A stretch of 64,000 bases of DNA from assembly GCA_933822405.4 (NCBI GenBank), contig CAKOGP040001803.1:335687-399686 (forward strand), in the 5' to 3' direction. Numbering within the stretch: position 1 is the stretch's first letter; each line of letters opens with the position of its first letter. A model generated the notes under the pieces. It searched no databases. It saw only the letters and a program-made list of their open reading frames with translations, and had not been told where the DNA came from. This document shows positions 21,201 to 31,317 of this stretch, in pieces. The translations under genes were made by a program, and so were the position numbers. Source of the stretch: Cylindrotheca closterium (lineage: Eukaryota > Bacillariophyta > Bacillariophyceae > Bacillariales > Bacillariaceae).

Positions 21201-22869
21201 ACTTGCGCTGCTTATGAAACTTGAAAAAATCTTGTTGGTGACTTCCAATAGCCTTGGAGAATTCCTTGTGTTGCTTGTTGAGCGCCTCTGCTGCCAGTTG
21301 CCTCGTCTTGCGAGCTTGTCGATCCAAAGCCTTGGCAAACTTTTTGGGTTCCATCTTTACGCGTTTGAAACGTTCAGGCTCGAGTAGTGGAGTAGCTTTC
21401 AACATGTTCTTGCGCAGCGTTTGTTGAATTCGAATGGCTTCTTGAAGCACTTCTGCTCGAGGTCTTTTGCGATTCGCTTGAGGTTTGGGCTTATGTGGTG
21501 GTATCACCGCCATACTTTGATGGGTTCTCAGAATGCCCGTGACCGTATGAGCAGGTGCCAGATATTTGCCCTTTTGAACTGTAAAGATACCTTGGTGGAC
21601 TCGTCTCCACTTGGTCCTTTCTTCATTACGAAGCTGCATCATCCGTGCCGTTTGGATTTGCAGAGGAGTCGGTGGTGGTTTGGGTTTGTTAACCATGGAC
21701 ATGTGCCCAGCATGAGGTTGTTGCATTCCTGGCTTGCCATATGGGACATGAGCAGGATGTACATTGGGTTGAGCATAGCCCACCCTGGCTGCTGGATTGT
21801 ACCCACTTGCAACTGGTCGAACTGGAACCGTGGAGGCAGCCGCCTTGGCATTCTTGTGCTTCATGGACTCCCGACTACGAGCCACTTGGGCAGCATTTTC
21901 AATAGCGCTACGTGGAAGTCCAGTCGCCAATGCTGCTTGCATGAGCTGGGGAGCAATCTGGCCAGTGGGCGACTTAATAGCCGACCAAATGGCCTTGGCC
22001 AACGCATTCTTGGCTTCTGCACTGAGAGTGACTTTGGGAGCCTTGTTCGCAGCTGGTTTTGGAGCTTGTGGCTGCACTTGATTGGAGTAGTTTGCTCGAG
22101 CTTGGGCTACTTGTTGTGCAGCCATTCGCTGCTGCGCCGCTACCTGCTGGGATTGCTGTGCATTGGATGCTGCATATTGTTGTGGATATCCCTGAGGCGT
22201 AGCTCCTGCTGGCATTGGTCGAGATCCTGGTGCGCCACCCATTAAAGGATTTGGTACATTCTTCCAGCTGGCTTGAGCACCTCTCGCCGAAGCTTGCATT
22301 GCAGCAGGATTGGGCTGCCTTTGTCTTAGTTGATTTATTTGACGTTGTCGGTGTTGAAGCTGTTGTTGATATTCCTGTCGAAGATGTTGCTGCGGCGGAT
22401 GAAGCTGGCGTTGCTGTTGCAAATGACGTTGTTGCTGTTGCTGTTGTTGCTGCTGCTGGGCCATAGAAGCAGCATAAGCAGCACTCTGTGGCGTTGGCCT
22501 GCTATTGCCATTCGCATTCATTTGTTGCATGTGTTGAGGAGCCTTGTTGGTTTGATGTTGGTGGTGGTGTTGGTGGTGCTGCTGCTGCTGGCGGTGTTGG
22601 TGCTGCAAATTGACGCCATTGTTCACAGCCATGGCAGCGCCAGGTGTTGCCATGCTTATACCGCCCGTCCTGGCAACCTGTGAACCATTGGAGGGCTGCA
22701 CGTGACTTCGTCCAATGCTGGGATTTGCAGCCTGTGCACCGCTAGTAGAAACGTACTGCGTAGGAGGCACTGTGGCAGGATTGAAGTTGACATGACTTGA
22801 CGCATTGTGCGGGGCATTGTTCGACGGAGCTGAGGGACCTGTAGAGCTGTTGGAATGCGATTGGTCCAT
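18290..22869 (-). CDS. SWI/SNF-type chromatin remodeling ATPase (Brahma/SMARCA4-like)
   Basis: Exons 20770..22869 and 18290..20701 (68-bp GTAAGT..CAG intron) give 1503 aa. The N terminus (1-280) is Q/H/P-rich low complexity. A basic HSA-type region lies at about 480-620 ([20 protein letters not shown] and the following charged helices). The SNF2 ATPase runs from about 675 to 950: LADEMGLGKTIQ is created exactly at the splice junction, with VDEGHRMKN near 796 and [11 protein letters not shown]. The helicase C lobe (about 985-1120) has [20 protein letters not shown] and QDRAHRIGQ. The bromodomain (about 1330-1435) has [12 protein letters not shown]. The tail is lysine-rich. This order (Q-rich, HSA, ATPase, bromodomain) fits the catalytic subunit of BAF/RSC-class complexes, which slide or evict nucleosomes in the nucleus. 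Confidence 0.93.
22425..22595. repeat. CAG/CAA and CAC trinucleotide tracts in the SNF2 gene
   Basis: On the minus strand, imperfect CAA/CAG runs (about 22425-22458) encode poly-Q and CAC/CAG runs (about 22556-22595) encode poly-H/Q within the N-terminal low-complexity region. These are likely to vary in length between strains. Confidence 0.75.
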
Positions 22870-23153
22870 GCTATGCGGATTGAATTCCTGAGAGATCTCG
22901 AGAACAAACGATCAAAGGTCTCACTCTTGGTGTGAGTGAGTGATGCTCTCCATTACAAGGTCAAATTCTACGTGTACAAATGTACCAGGAACTTTGAGCA
23001 GTTACGATTGGGGAACAGTGCGCGAAATAATGCGCAGACGTGTACATGAGTTCAGACTCATAATCTATTTCCAAGCCTTTATCAGTACCGATTCGAATGG
23101 ATCGCGTCGATGACAGAAAGCAAGCAAACGATCGTTCCTTTCCATTTCCAGCA

Positions 23154-23543
23154 ATGAGAGCAATCACCCATTTCGTCTTCTTCTGCTTGACTATTCTTAC
23201 CATGCTTTCTGCCGGAGCCAAAGCTTTCACTTCCGTCTCTCGCCATGCTCGCTTTGGAGCTCCCATGGCCCGATTTATGAGTAGCGAGGCACCCGATACC
23301 TCCATTGTGGATGTTTGCACGCTAAAGATCAAGGATGCGTTGGATACTTCGGAAGTCAAAGTCACTGGAGCCTATGATGATCCCAATGGAAGTCACGTCT
23401 CGATCGAAGTGGTTTCTTCCATGTTTGAAGGAAAGAGAGCGGTTCAAAGACAACAACTTGTCTACAAGGCCATCTGGGAAGAACTTCAGGGACCAGTTCA
23501 TGCTGTGGATTCCATGGTTTGCAAAACACCTGATGAAGCATAA
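23154..23543 (+). CDS. Plastid-targeted BolA family protein
   Basis: Intronless, 129 aa from the ATG at 23154. The in-frame ATG at 23097 would place 19 polar residues before the signal peptide, so 23154 is preferred. MRAITHFVFFCLTILTMLSA followed by GAKAFTSVSRHARFG is a signal peptide with A-F cleavage and a basic, Ser-rich transit region, predicting plastid import. The BolA domain spans about residues 48-125: LKIKDALDTSEVKVTGAYDD, SHVSIEVVSSMFEGKRAVQR and RQQLVYKAIWEEL. BolA proteins pair with monothiol CGFS glutaredoxins in iron-sulfur cluster handling and redox signalling; chloroplasts have their own set. The divergent partner is the SNF2 gene (284-bp gap). Confidence 0.88.
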   Translation: MRAITHFVFFCLTILTMLSAGAKAFTSVSRHARFGAPMARFMSSEAPDTSIVDVCTLKIKDALDTSEVKVTGAYDDPNGSHVSIEVVSSMFEGKRAVQRQQLVYKAIWEELQGPVHAVDSMVCKTPDEA

Positions 23544-23883
23544 TAAAAATTGGAGCTAGAGTTGTTAATGATTTTGAATAAATTACAATGCTACAATGGA
23601 GTGATTTTTGGAATATATTTCTGTTGTGATTCACCGTACTGTAGTCTCTGTACGATAGTATACCAACCCTATTGCTGACGTACTGTCCTGTATTTTCGAC
23701 GTGCACATTTCAAGCAATTCCCAAAATATGATTCAATCGTTGCCCCAATCAACAACATTACACAGTAGTAAGCTACACACAAATGCATTTCGACAGCAAA
23801 TCACAAAAAGGAGATGCTGTTTGTATTTATGTTTGTTTTCTTCTATACACGTTATTATATTTTTCAGGAGTGGCTACCTACAT
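23544..23883. other. Intergenic between convergent genes
   Basis: 340 bp downstream of both BolA and ChlD. AT-rich, with CACCGTACTGTAG near 23633. No gene was seen. Confidence 0.5.
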
Positions 23884-26516
23884 CTAAGATGCCTTGATCT
23901 CATTTAGTGCTCGGTTGGTCACACTGGCAATGGCGTTTCCGTCAGCCTTGGTGATTTGATGGTACTTTCCAAGGGCGGCATCGGCAATATCCTTGGCCAA
24001 TCCAGTAGAGATGAACTTATTCTCAGTATCAATGCACAGCAAGTTGAAGCCGCGAAGGGCACCCAACTTCTTCGCAGTGGCCAAAACTTCTTCCTTGAGG
24101 AACTTTCGGCTGGGCTTGCCATCCTTGGAGTCTTCATCGGCATCAGGGTCGAATTCGTCACCCATAGAGACGCACATTGGAACATTAGCACGACCATCGG
24201 AAATCAAGACGACTACGACCTTTCCAACATCTCCAGTCTTTTGAGCGTTGAGTCCAGTCAACATGGCAGTCTATGGGATTAGAGAAGAACAGTTGTGTTA
24301 GAATTGGTGTTCGAACGAAAAAAGGTGGTCAAAGCAAGACTTCAAGGCTTACCTGTATGGCATGAGCAAGAGGTGATCCTCCTCCACACGGCATTTGCTC
24401 CAGTCTCTTTCTTGCCATTGTAATGGACTTGGTGGGTGGAAGTAACACATCTGCCATTTCTCCTTGGAATGGAATCAAGGCGATTTGGTCACGACTTTGG
24501 TAGGCTTCGGTCAGCAAACTGATGGCGGCACCCTTCGCGGCGTTCATTCTGTTCAAAGCCATGGATCCAGAGGCATCACAGACAAAGATAATCAGAGAAC
24601 CGGCTTTTCTTGCCATCTTCTTGACTCGGACATCAGATTGTTGAATGTGGACACCTCGGCCCTCGTACTTTGTGCCAATAGCCCGTTCTCTTCGACCCTT
24701 TTGGTATGGGGCAGAAGCACGGAGGGTGGCATCAACTGCAAGTCGGACGACCTTACCCTTGGGGAGCATGGGCTTGATGTAACGACCACGGTCATTAGAG
24801 AAGATCAAGCCTCGGCCTCCTCCCTTTCCAGCTCGTTCTCTGCTGGCAAAATCGATAAGATCGGGGTCCATTGGCGTGGCGTCAGCGTCGAACATGAACT
24901 CTTGTGGAACCTCTGGGACATCGGATTCTTCACGATCGTCTTCCTCATCTGGCTCTTGTTGGTCGTCCTCGTCTTCCTGTTCTTCTTGCTCTTCTTGATC
25001 CTCTTCGTTGTCATTTTGTTGATCGTCCATTTGCGGCGGCGGCGGTGGTGGCGGTGGAGGAGGTGGAAGCATTTCATCGTCCATGGGCGAGTTGATAAAG
25101 GTTCCACGGGGAGCAATGGCAAGCTTGACAGCAAGTTTCAAATCATCAGAATTGATTTGTCGTCCCTCCAATGCAGCACTGGCTCTGGCAACCTCGCAGG
25201 CAAAAATTTCGGCACGGTGTCCCTGACAACCGGCACGGATAGCTTCTTCACAAAGGTATTGGATTTGGGATGGAGCAATAGTCAAGTCCTTGATGTATTC
25301 ACGTGCGAAAACAATGGCAGTCTTGAGGTCACCTTCATTCTCGATGGCTTCAAGCAAAGCTGTCTCGGCTTCTACAGTCTTTTGGGGACCAGATCCGGCA
25401 AAGTTGAGAACACTGTCGACCGCTGCAACACGGTCGGTGATGTCGAGAGGTTGTGCGTTCGCAGAAAGAGCAACAGCAATTCTGTCCAAAAGGTGGTCTC
25501 TGAGTTCACCTTCATCGGGGTTGAAAGTAGCGATAAGAAGAGGTTTGCATGGATATCTCAGCGAAAGACCCTCACGTTCGACGGTAACGTATCCCTCAGT
25601 GACAATTCCAAGAAGAATGTTGGCAGTTTCTTCGTCAAGAAGATTAATGTCGTCAACGTACAAAACACCTCTGTGTGCCTTTGCGAGAAGACCAGGAGAG
25701 AAGACTGTCTTTCCGGTCTTGACACTCTCTTCAAGATCAGCACTTCCGATAAGACGATCCTCCATAACGTTCAATGGTACTTGCACAAAAGGGCAGTCAA
25801 TGATTTCCGTCTCTCTTTCTTCAAGTGGGATACCACCATTGTCAATCTCGGCCCTTGTGAAGTCGTCAAGACCGAATTCACCCTCAGGATGAATATTGAA
25901 AGGAGATCCCTTGATGACTTCGATGGGCGGAAGCAATTGGTGCAAAGCACGAGCCATGACAGATTTGGCAGTCCCCTTTCTTCCAGAAATCACAACCCCT
26001 CCCATGCGCTGGTTGACAGATGCTAGAAGAAGTGCCTGCTTAATATTTTCTTGACCAACAATCATGGAAAGAGGGAATGGTCTGCCTCCCAACTCCATTT
26101 GCTTGATGGTTTTAATTCCAATTGGATCGGGATTGGCCATTGCTGCTTCAGCCTCCATCACCATGCGTGCTCTTTCTTCGGCAGCTTTGGCTTTTTCCTC
26201 ATCTGCAACAGCACTCATGAATGCAGGTCGGATCGACTTGGTTCGTGCAGCTGGGACGAATGATTGGACCTATAAATACAAACACAGGGCCAAGGTTAGA
26301 CAAATGGATCCTGTTGCTAACATCCGAAAAAATCTAAACTGAAAAACTTGATGCCTCCCTGTCGTCGATAGCTTCGTCGGATATGATTTCTAGTTTCATC
26401 GATACGACCGTTGTTCCTGCATTCTTCAGTTCGGTGTTGGTGTTCTATTTCCTGTCACTTACAACCGCTATGCATAGTGCTGCCAATATTAATCTTGATT
26501 CCCTTCTGAGAATCAT
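23884..26516 (-). CDS. chlD: Mg-chelatase subunit D, plastid
   Basis: Three exons on the minus strand: 26463..26516, 24353..26269 and 23884..24270 (introns 193 and 82 bp), giving 785 aa. Exon 1 is only 18 codons ([18 protein letters not shown]) and joins in frame to [18 protein letters not shown]; together they form a signal peptide plus transit segment, needed for plastid import. The AAA+ domain (about 90-360) has [16 protein letters not shown], as in ChlD. A poly-proline run near 420 and an acidic linker follow. The C-terminal vWA/integrin-I domain (about 575-785) has the [14 protein letters not shown]. With ChlI and ChlH, ChlD inserts Mg2+ into protoporphyrin IX, the first committed step of chlorophyll synthesis. 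An alternative start at 26218 would remove the presequence. Confidence 0.93.
25033..25070. repeat. Low-complexity GGC/GGT run encoding poly-proline in chlD
   Basis: The plus strand reads as a run of GGC, GGT and GGA triplets; on the minus strand it encodes about 11 consecutive prolines linking the AAA+ and acidic regions of ChlD. Confidence 0.75.
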
Positions 26517-27154
26517 TGCTCTATTAGTAAGACCTTCGACAATGGATCAAAAGTCGTGAACTGTGCTTTCAAGGAAGACACAGTTGGAGGTTGTTGAAGA
26601 AGTGCGTTTCTCGATCAAGTTGAAGTTTTTGTACCACAGCTACGCATTCTACAAGGATTCGTCCGCCCTTCGCTCGCCTGACGCGTGGAACCAACAGTCA
26701 GATTTTGGATCTTACTCACAAAGGACTCATTCAGCCCTTTTTGTTCGACACCATACCTAGATGTCGAACGAATGGGGAAATGGGAGCTGCGCAATTGCAC
26801 TGTATTTACAATGGATTCTAGAAGAACATTGATCGTAAAATCGATGTAGCACCACCATAAGTTTCAACGATAGGGCTTTGCCTCCGCAAGAACGTCATCC
26901 TACTGTAGGCCTAGTACAGTATTGGTATTCCTTCCCTTAGCATTTTTTAAAACTTTCTACACGCTGTGGTGATAACACATGTGTACTAATGAGAAGGATT
27001 GGGATTGAAATGCTGTTGCTCAATTGTGTCTAAGAGTATAATACCAGTACAGTACCTAGCACGTTGTGTTCACCGCAATCGAACTCGTATTCGAATGAGT
27101 CGTCTACAAACGAACAAGATGAAACGAAAAATGATGGCCCAAAATTATATCGAT
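26517..27154. other. Intergenic, no convincing gene
   Basis: 638-bp divergent gap between chlD and the small plastid membrane protein. Short ORFs on both strands look random. It contains an inverted repeat, TACTGTAGGCCTAGTACAGT, at about 26901-26920 and a CAGTACAGTAC stretch near 27047. Confidence 0.5.
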
Positions 27155-27454
27155 ATGAAAGTGTTGTTCATCCTAGCAGCATTCTTCCCGCTCTATGCCA
27201 ATGCTTTTACAGCTTCATGTTTGAGGCTTACAAAAAACCAGCCCGTCGCGTTGCCAAAGCAGTCTTCTGCGTTCTTTCCACTTCATGCAAACGCTGATGA
27301 CAACGAGCCTGTTGAAGGCATAGGATCGGATGTGGAGAAGTCCAATTTTGACGGGGAAGGTTTCGCAGGTTACTTGGCTCCCTATGCTTTTGCTGTGGTT
27401 GCATCCATTGCAGTGACTGCCGCGTTTGTCAAATTTGTTCTGCTAGATTATTGA
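27155..27454 (+). CDS. Small plastid-targeted single-pass membrane protein, unknown function
   Basis: Intronless, 99 aa from the ATG at 27155; in-frame ATGs at 27119-27134 are possible and would add up to 12 residues. MKVLFILAAFFPLYANAFTA is a signal peptide with the classic A-F junction, and the next stretch (SCLRLTKNQPVALPKQSS) is basic and hydroxylated like a transit peptide. The mature part is acidic (ADDNEPVEGIGSDVEKSN) and ends in one membrane helix (LAPYAFAVVASIAVTAAFVK) with the C terminus FVLLDY. I do not recognise the family. Topology suggests a small thylakoid or envelope subunit. It ends 38 bp from the convergent RAD17 stop. Confidence 0.6.
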   Translation: MKVLFILAAFFPLYANAFTASCLRLTKNQPVALPKQSSAFFPLHANADDNEPVEGIGSDVEKSNFDGEGFAGYLAPYAFAVVASIAVTAAFVKFVLLDY

Positions 27455-27492
27455 GAATGTCTCGCTACTGTTTGATTTGCAGATCCATGTTT

Positions 27493-29465
27493 TCAATCAT
27501 CAATCACAATAATTTCGGGCTCGCAGGGCGAGACGCTGGCTGGATCGTTTTTGCAGTTGTCCGCTTTGTAATCTATCGATTCAACTTTTGCTTTAGGAGG
27601 AAGGTGGCTCGTTGGCTGATCCATTTGTGGCTTCATGCCATTGCCAGAACCGTCGGTATCGTAGTCAACAATATCGTCCATTTCAAGGATGGCTGTCTGA
27701 TCTTCTAGAATCTTGTCGGTCTCGTTTCTCTGATGGTCTCTTGAAAGTGCTGGTTGCCCAGTGATTGAGTACAAATTGTCCACATGTGGATTGACGTCTG
27801 TTGCAAGTTTAGAATTAATAAGATAAGATGATTAATCGTACTAGACACACTTCACAAGTCCATACGTACCGTTTGGAGCAATAGTCCGAAGATACGGGAG
27901 AGTATCTGTGTTGAAGGACGATGCTTGCCCTATAGCGTTCGACATAGAGAGATGCATACCAGCAACTTTGCGCTCCAGTTGATGAAATAAGTGTTGATTC
28001 TCTCGTCGTTTTCGCAAGACATCAAAGATCTTTGGAGTTGAAAACTGTCTGAATTTTCTTGGCGCTGGGTTCTTGTTTGTTTCTGCCACCGTTCTTCCAG
28101 CAACAGAGGCAGCATATGGCTCCATGAACGAAGTGTCCGAGCGAGACCACTGTCATTGGGCATTGGGAATAGTGAGGTTTCGCAAGACTCAAAGGATGAA
28201 AACGAGTGGGCAGGGACCAACATATTGTCGCAACTTACATCAGGGTGGTCCAGAAGACTTGCTGCATCACTGTACAAGTCGAATGCGCAACTCAAATCCG
28301 CAATGTCGGTGAAGAAGTCAACACTGTGATATTCTAGGAAGCGAAGCGAATTTCGGATCCCAAGGTCACTCCTTTCAAGCGTGTTATCTGGGTTGAAGGC
28401 TAGTATAGTCTTGCCATTCTCCTCTTTCCGTTTCGCATATAGAAGCTTGCCCAAGGCATGAAATGTGGATAGCTTTACATCACGACCGTTTCCGATTATC
28501 GTTTTTGAGCTAGAGCGGGGCGAAGAGCCAGGAACGTGAACTTGCAAGTTCATGACAGCGTAGCGAATATCACCTCCACTCCGAAAGTGAAGTTCTTCGA
28601 GCAAACCTTCCGAAACTTTGCATTTGGTTTGCTTGCATATCCTATCAAGAACCTTCTTCATTTGTGGTTTTGTGGCAGGATGAATCTGTCTTATAGAGGC
28701 AGATGACGAGTACAAGACGGTTGGGTCGATTAGCTTTTCCAAATCGTCCGGTCGATGCTTGCCTTCGCTCACATCTGAAAATATGAGTACGGTTGGAGCT
28801 TGAGATCGACTCATGTGATGACTCATCATCTCTCGAAATCGTCTAGCAGCCTCCAGTCCATGCAAATTGGGTAGTTCTTCCAGTAATATTATCGATTCTC
28901 TTCGCGATGCCGAATGGTCTTCTCCCGACATTTGGAGCGATGAGAACCCAGTCCCACTGTGCTGCAAAAAGTCTCGGAACGAATCAATAGCGGACGTCTG
29001 TTGAACTGACACTGTATTGCTTTGAAAGGTAGCATGACTGCGAGGTACGTAGGATGCATTCCAGGATAAAACATCGAGGTCCATTTCGTTGGCCAAAACT
29101 CGAACAGTTGTGCTCTTGCCAATGCCAGGACTCCCTACTAGAACCATCAGCTTATTCTCCCTGTGTTTCAATGCATCTTCAATCCAGTTTCTGATTTCTT
29201 TGACTTTTTTGGGAGCCACGCAGAGTTCCTTACTCGATCGTGGTGTGAAGCGATCCACCCACATGACATCTTTAGAAGAAGAATCATCTTCAAATGAGAC
29301 TCGAGTGTTGGATGACTTGCGACTGCTTGGTTTGGATTCATTCGATGTCGTAGTATCGAGTGACAAGGGCCACGAAAGTCGTTTGGGTGCCTGCGGTTGG
29401 GAGGACGACATGGTCGGGCCACTCTGATTGTCTTCGCAGAGTGAGCGGCGTGTCGGTGCAATCAT
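27493..29465 (-). CDS. RAD17: RAD17 checkpoint clamp loader
   Basis: Exons 28239..29465, 27870..28149 and 27493..27797 (introns 89 and 72 bp) give 603 aa. The order matches RAD17: MWVDRFTPRSSKELCVAPKK, Walker A VGSPGIGKSTT (near 110), the Walker-B-like ESIILLEELPNLHG, the sensor region TVLIFSDVSEG, SGGDIRYAVMNLQ, and the C-terminal acidic IVDYDTDG-type motif near 540. RAD17 with RFC2-5 loads the 9-1-1 clamp at damaged DNA to activate ATR signalling in the nucleus. Splicing across intron 1 gives LLDHPDWSRSDTSF. The start at 29465 is the first ATG; 29411 (MSSSQPQ) is equally plausible. Intron 2 has a GTACGT donor. Confidence 0.9.
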
Positions 29466-29792
29466 CAATAAATTCAAAACTTTGAAAAACAGTCGATTAG
29501 TCGGACTGCAAATTTTCTAGTTTCCACTCATCTCAAATTGACAGTACCTATGAATGATTGCAGCACACTGGAAAGGAACATAGCAGTAGATCGTAGTCCC
29601 ACCAGTACCAAAGACACTATAATGTATCATACACAACCAGTACCGGTAGCGCTACAGTGAGTTGCCACAAAGACAAAAGAGGTCGTCGGATTTCGCTTTT
29701 GGAGTCCAGTGGAGAAGTGGAGAAAAGGCAATATTTCGGTAGAGGGGCAGACGCGGAGGGAGAATCGTCACCCAGCCCAGCGTCTCTTGACC
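29466..29792. other. Divergent intergenic region
   Basis: 327 bp between RAD17 and MYG1. It contains CAGTACCGGTAGCGCTAC at about 29638-29655 (overlapping palindromes ACCGGT and GTAGCGCTAC). No gene was seen. Confidence 0.45.
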
Positions 29793-31030
29793 ATGAACCA
29801 GATGCAGCCTCATTTGTTGATGGTGGTAGTGGCTTCGCTATTGCACTCGCGCTCATTAGCATTTATCCTGAAGGAAAGGCGGCTTTATTCAAGCAGTAGA
29901 GTATCATTTACGGAAGCCCTGAAAATGGTAGATTACAAGCGAGTGAAGTACGATGAGACACCATCCAATAAGTTGATTGGAACCCACTCTGGTTCCTTTC
30001 AAGCAGACGAAGCCATGGGAGTATGGATGCTCCGCCAAGTCCCAGAATACCGAAACTCTAAAGTCGTGCGTTCTAGAGATTTGAAGGCTCTTGATCCCTT
30101 GGACATTGTCATCGATGTCGGTGGTGTTTATGATCATTCCAAGTTGCGATACGACCATCATCAACGTGGATACGATGAGCGTTTCGATGAAGGAAGAGAG
30201 GGGTCTGAGGGACGGTGCACCAAGCTAAGTGCATCTGGACTTGTTTATAGACACTATGGGAAAGAAATTATCAAGTCGTATTATCCTTCGTTGAGAGATG
30301 AACATTTACACTTAGCATACAAGAAGATTTACAACAGTCTGTTGGTAAGTTGTTTTCCAATCTGGCCTTTTGGATATTTTATTCAGTTTTCTAACCATGT
30401 TACACATAGGAGTGCCTTGATGCCATTGATACAGGTGTTGAAATGTTCCCCGATGGTATTGAACCGATCTATAGAGACGCGACAGGCTTGTCTTCACGCG
30501 TAGGTAGATTAAACCCTCGTTGGAACGAAGTAGATGCAGATGGCAAGCCACCCAGCTACGATGAGAGGTTTGAACAGGCATCAGCCATGTGTGGGGAAGA
30601 CTTTATGTCTATGATGACTAAAGTGATTGAAAGTGATATCCCTGCTCGCGACATTGTTGAACAAGCTATTTTGTCTCGAAAAGAGGTTGATATTTCTGGA
30701 GAGATCATCAAGTTCCCCAATGGAGGTTTGCCATGGAAAAGTTATGTTTATGAAATGGAAGAAGAACACTCCATCGACCCATTGATCAAGTTTGTTCTTT
30801 ATACTGACCAAGCAGGCATGTGGAGAGTACAAGCGGTGACAGTCGAAGGAAAAGCCTTTGAAAACCGCCTGAGCCTACCCGAAGAATGGAGAGGTGTGAG
30901 AGATCAAGACCTGGAAGGTGTGACTAAGATTCCTGGATCGAGGTTTGTTCACGCTGCTGGTTTCATTGGTGGGAATGACACGTTCGAAGGGGCTTTGGAA
31001 ATGGCGCGCCAAGCACTGAAAAGACAATAA
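29793..31030 (+). CDS. MYG1: MYG1-family exonuclease/phosphohydrolase
   Basis: Exons 29793..30344 and 30410..31030 (65-bp GTAAGT..TAG intron) give 390 aa from 29793, or 346 aa from the ATG at 29925. The MYG1 (UPF0160) hallmarks are GTHSGSFQADEAMG (metal-binding H and D-E), DVGGVYD, and YDHHQRGYDE with a DHH-like metal site. C-terminal PGSRFVHAAGFIGGNDT is also typical. MYG1 is a nucleus/mitochondrion exonuclease that acts on RNA in other eukaryotes. The N-terminal 44 residues before MVDYKRVKYDE include a hydrophobic stretch (HLLMVVVASLLHSRSLAFIL) and basic residues, which suggests an organelle presequence; mitochondrial versus plastid is not decided. Confidence 0.88.
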
Positions 31031-31317
31031 GGTTTATCTAGAATACTATAAAAAGGTAGAGTTTACGTATTCCAATCGACTCCAAAGAAATATACCGTAC
31101 TTTACAAAGTAACGTAAACAGTGTCACAGAAAAAAAAGGGAAACTAATATAATCATCGTCTATAACCAGGACTATTGTTCTTCAATTGATCGAGAGATTA
31201 GAAGTGTTATATGCGAAGTCCGACTCACAGCGGGTGCCAAAAAAGACAGCTAAAAAGTTATAGACGACACAAAGTGAACGGTCCTTCGGAATTGGCATTG
31301 CAACCGTACAGCAGAGT

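Noticed and set aside
21421..22245. 274-aa plus-strand frame
   Set aside because: Antisense to the low-complexity N terminus of the SNF2 gene; Trp/Leu/Cys-rich composition typical of a shadow frame.
22425..22600. Regularly repeated triplets as a possible array
   Set aside because: Simple CAG/CAC codon runs in coding sequence, not a spacer-repeat array.
24464..26026. 520-aa open frame on the plus strand
   Set aside because: It is antisense to chlD and has no domain; codon structure of chlD on the minus strand explains the open frame.
26563..26760. 65-aa plus-strand frame between chlD and the small membrane protein
   Set aside because: It begins at a GTG, has no targeting or domain signal, and overlaps an equally random minus-strand frame.
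4994..29465. RAD7-like, REV1 and RAD17 as a DNA-damage gene cluster
   Set aside because: They are separated by many unrelated genes and lie on both strands; proximity is probably chance.
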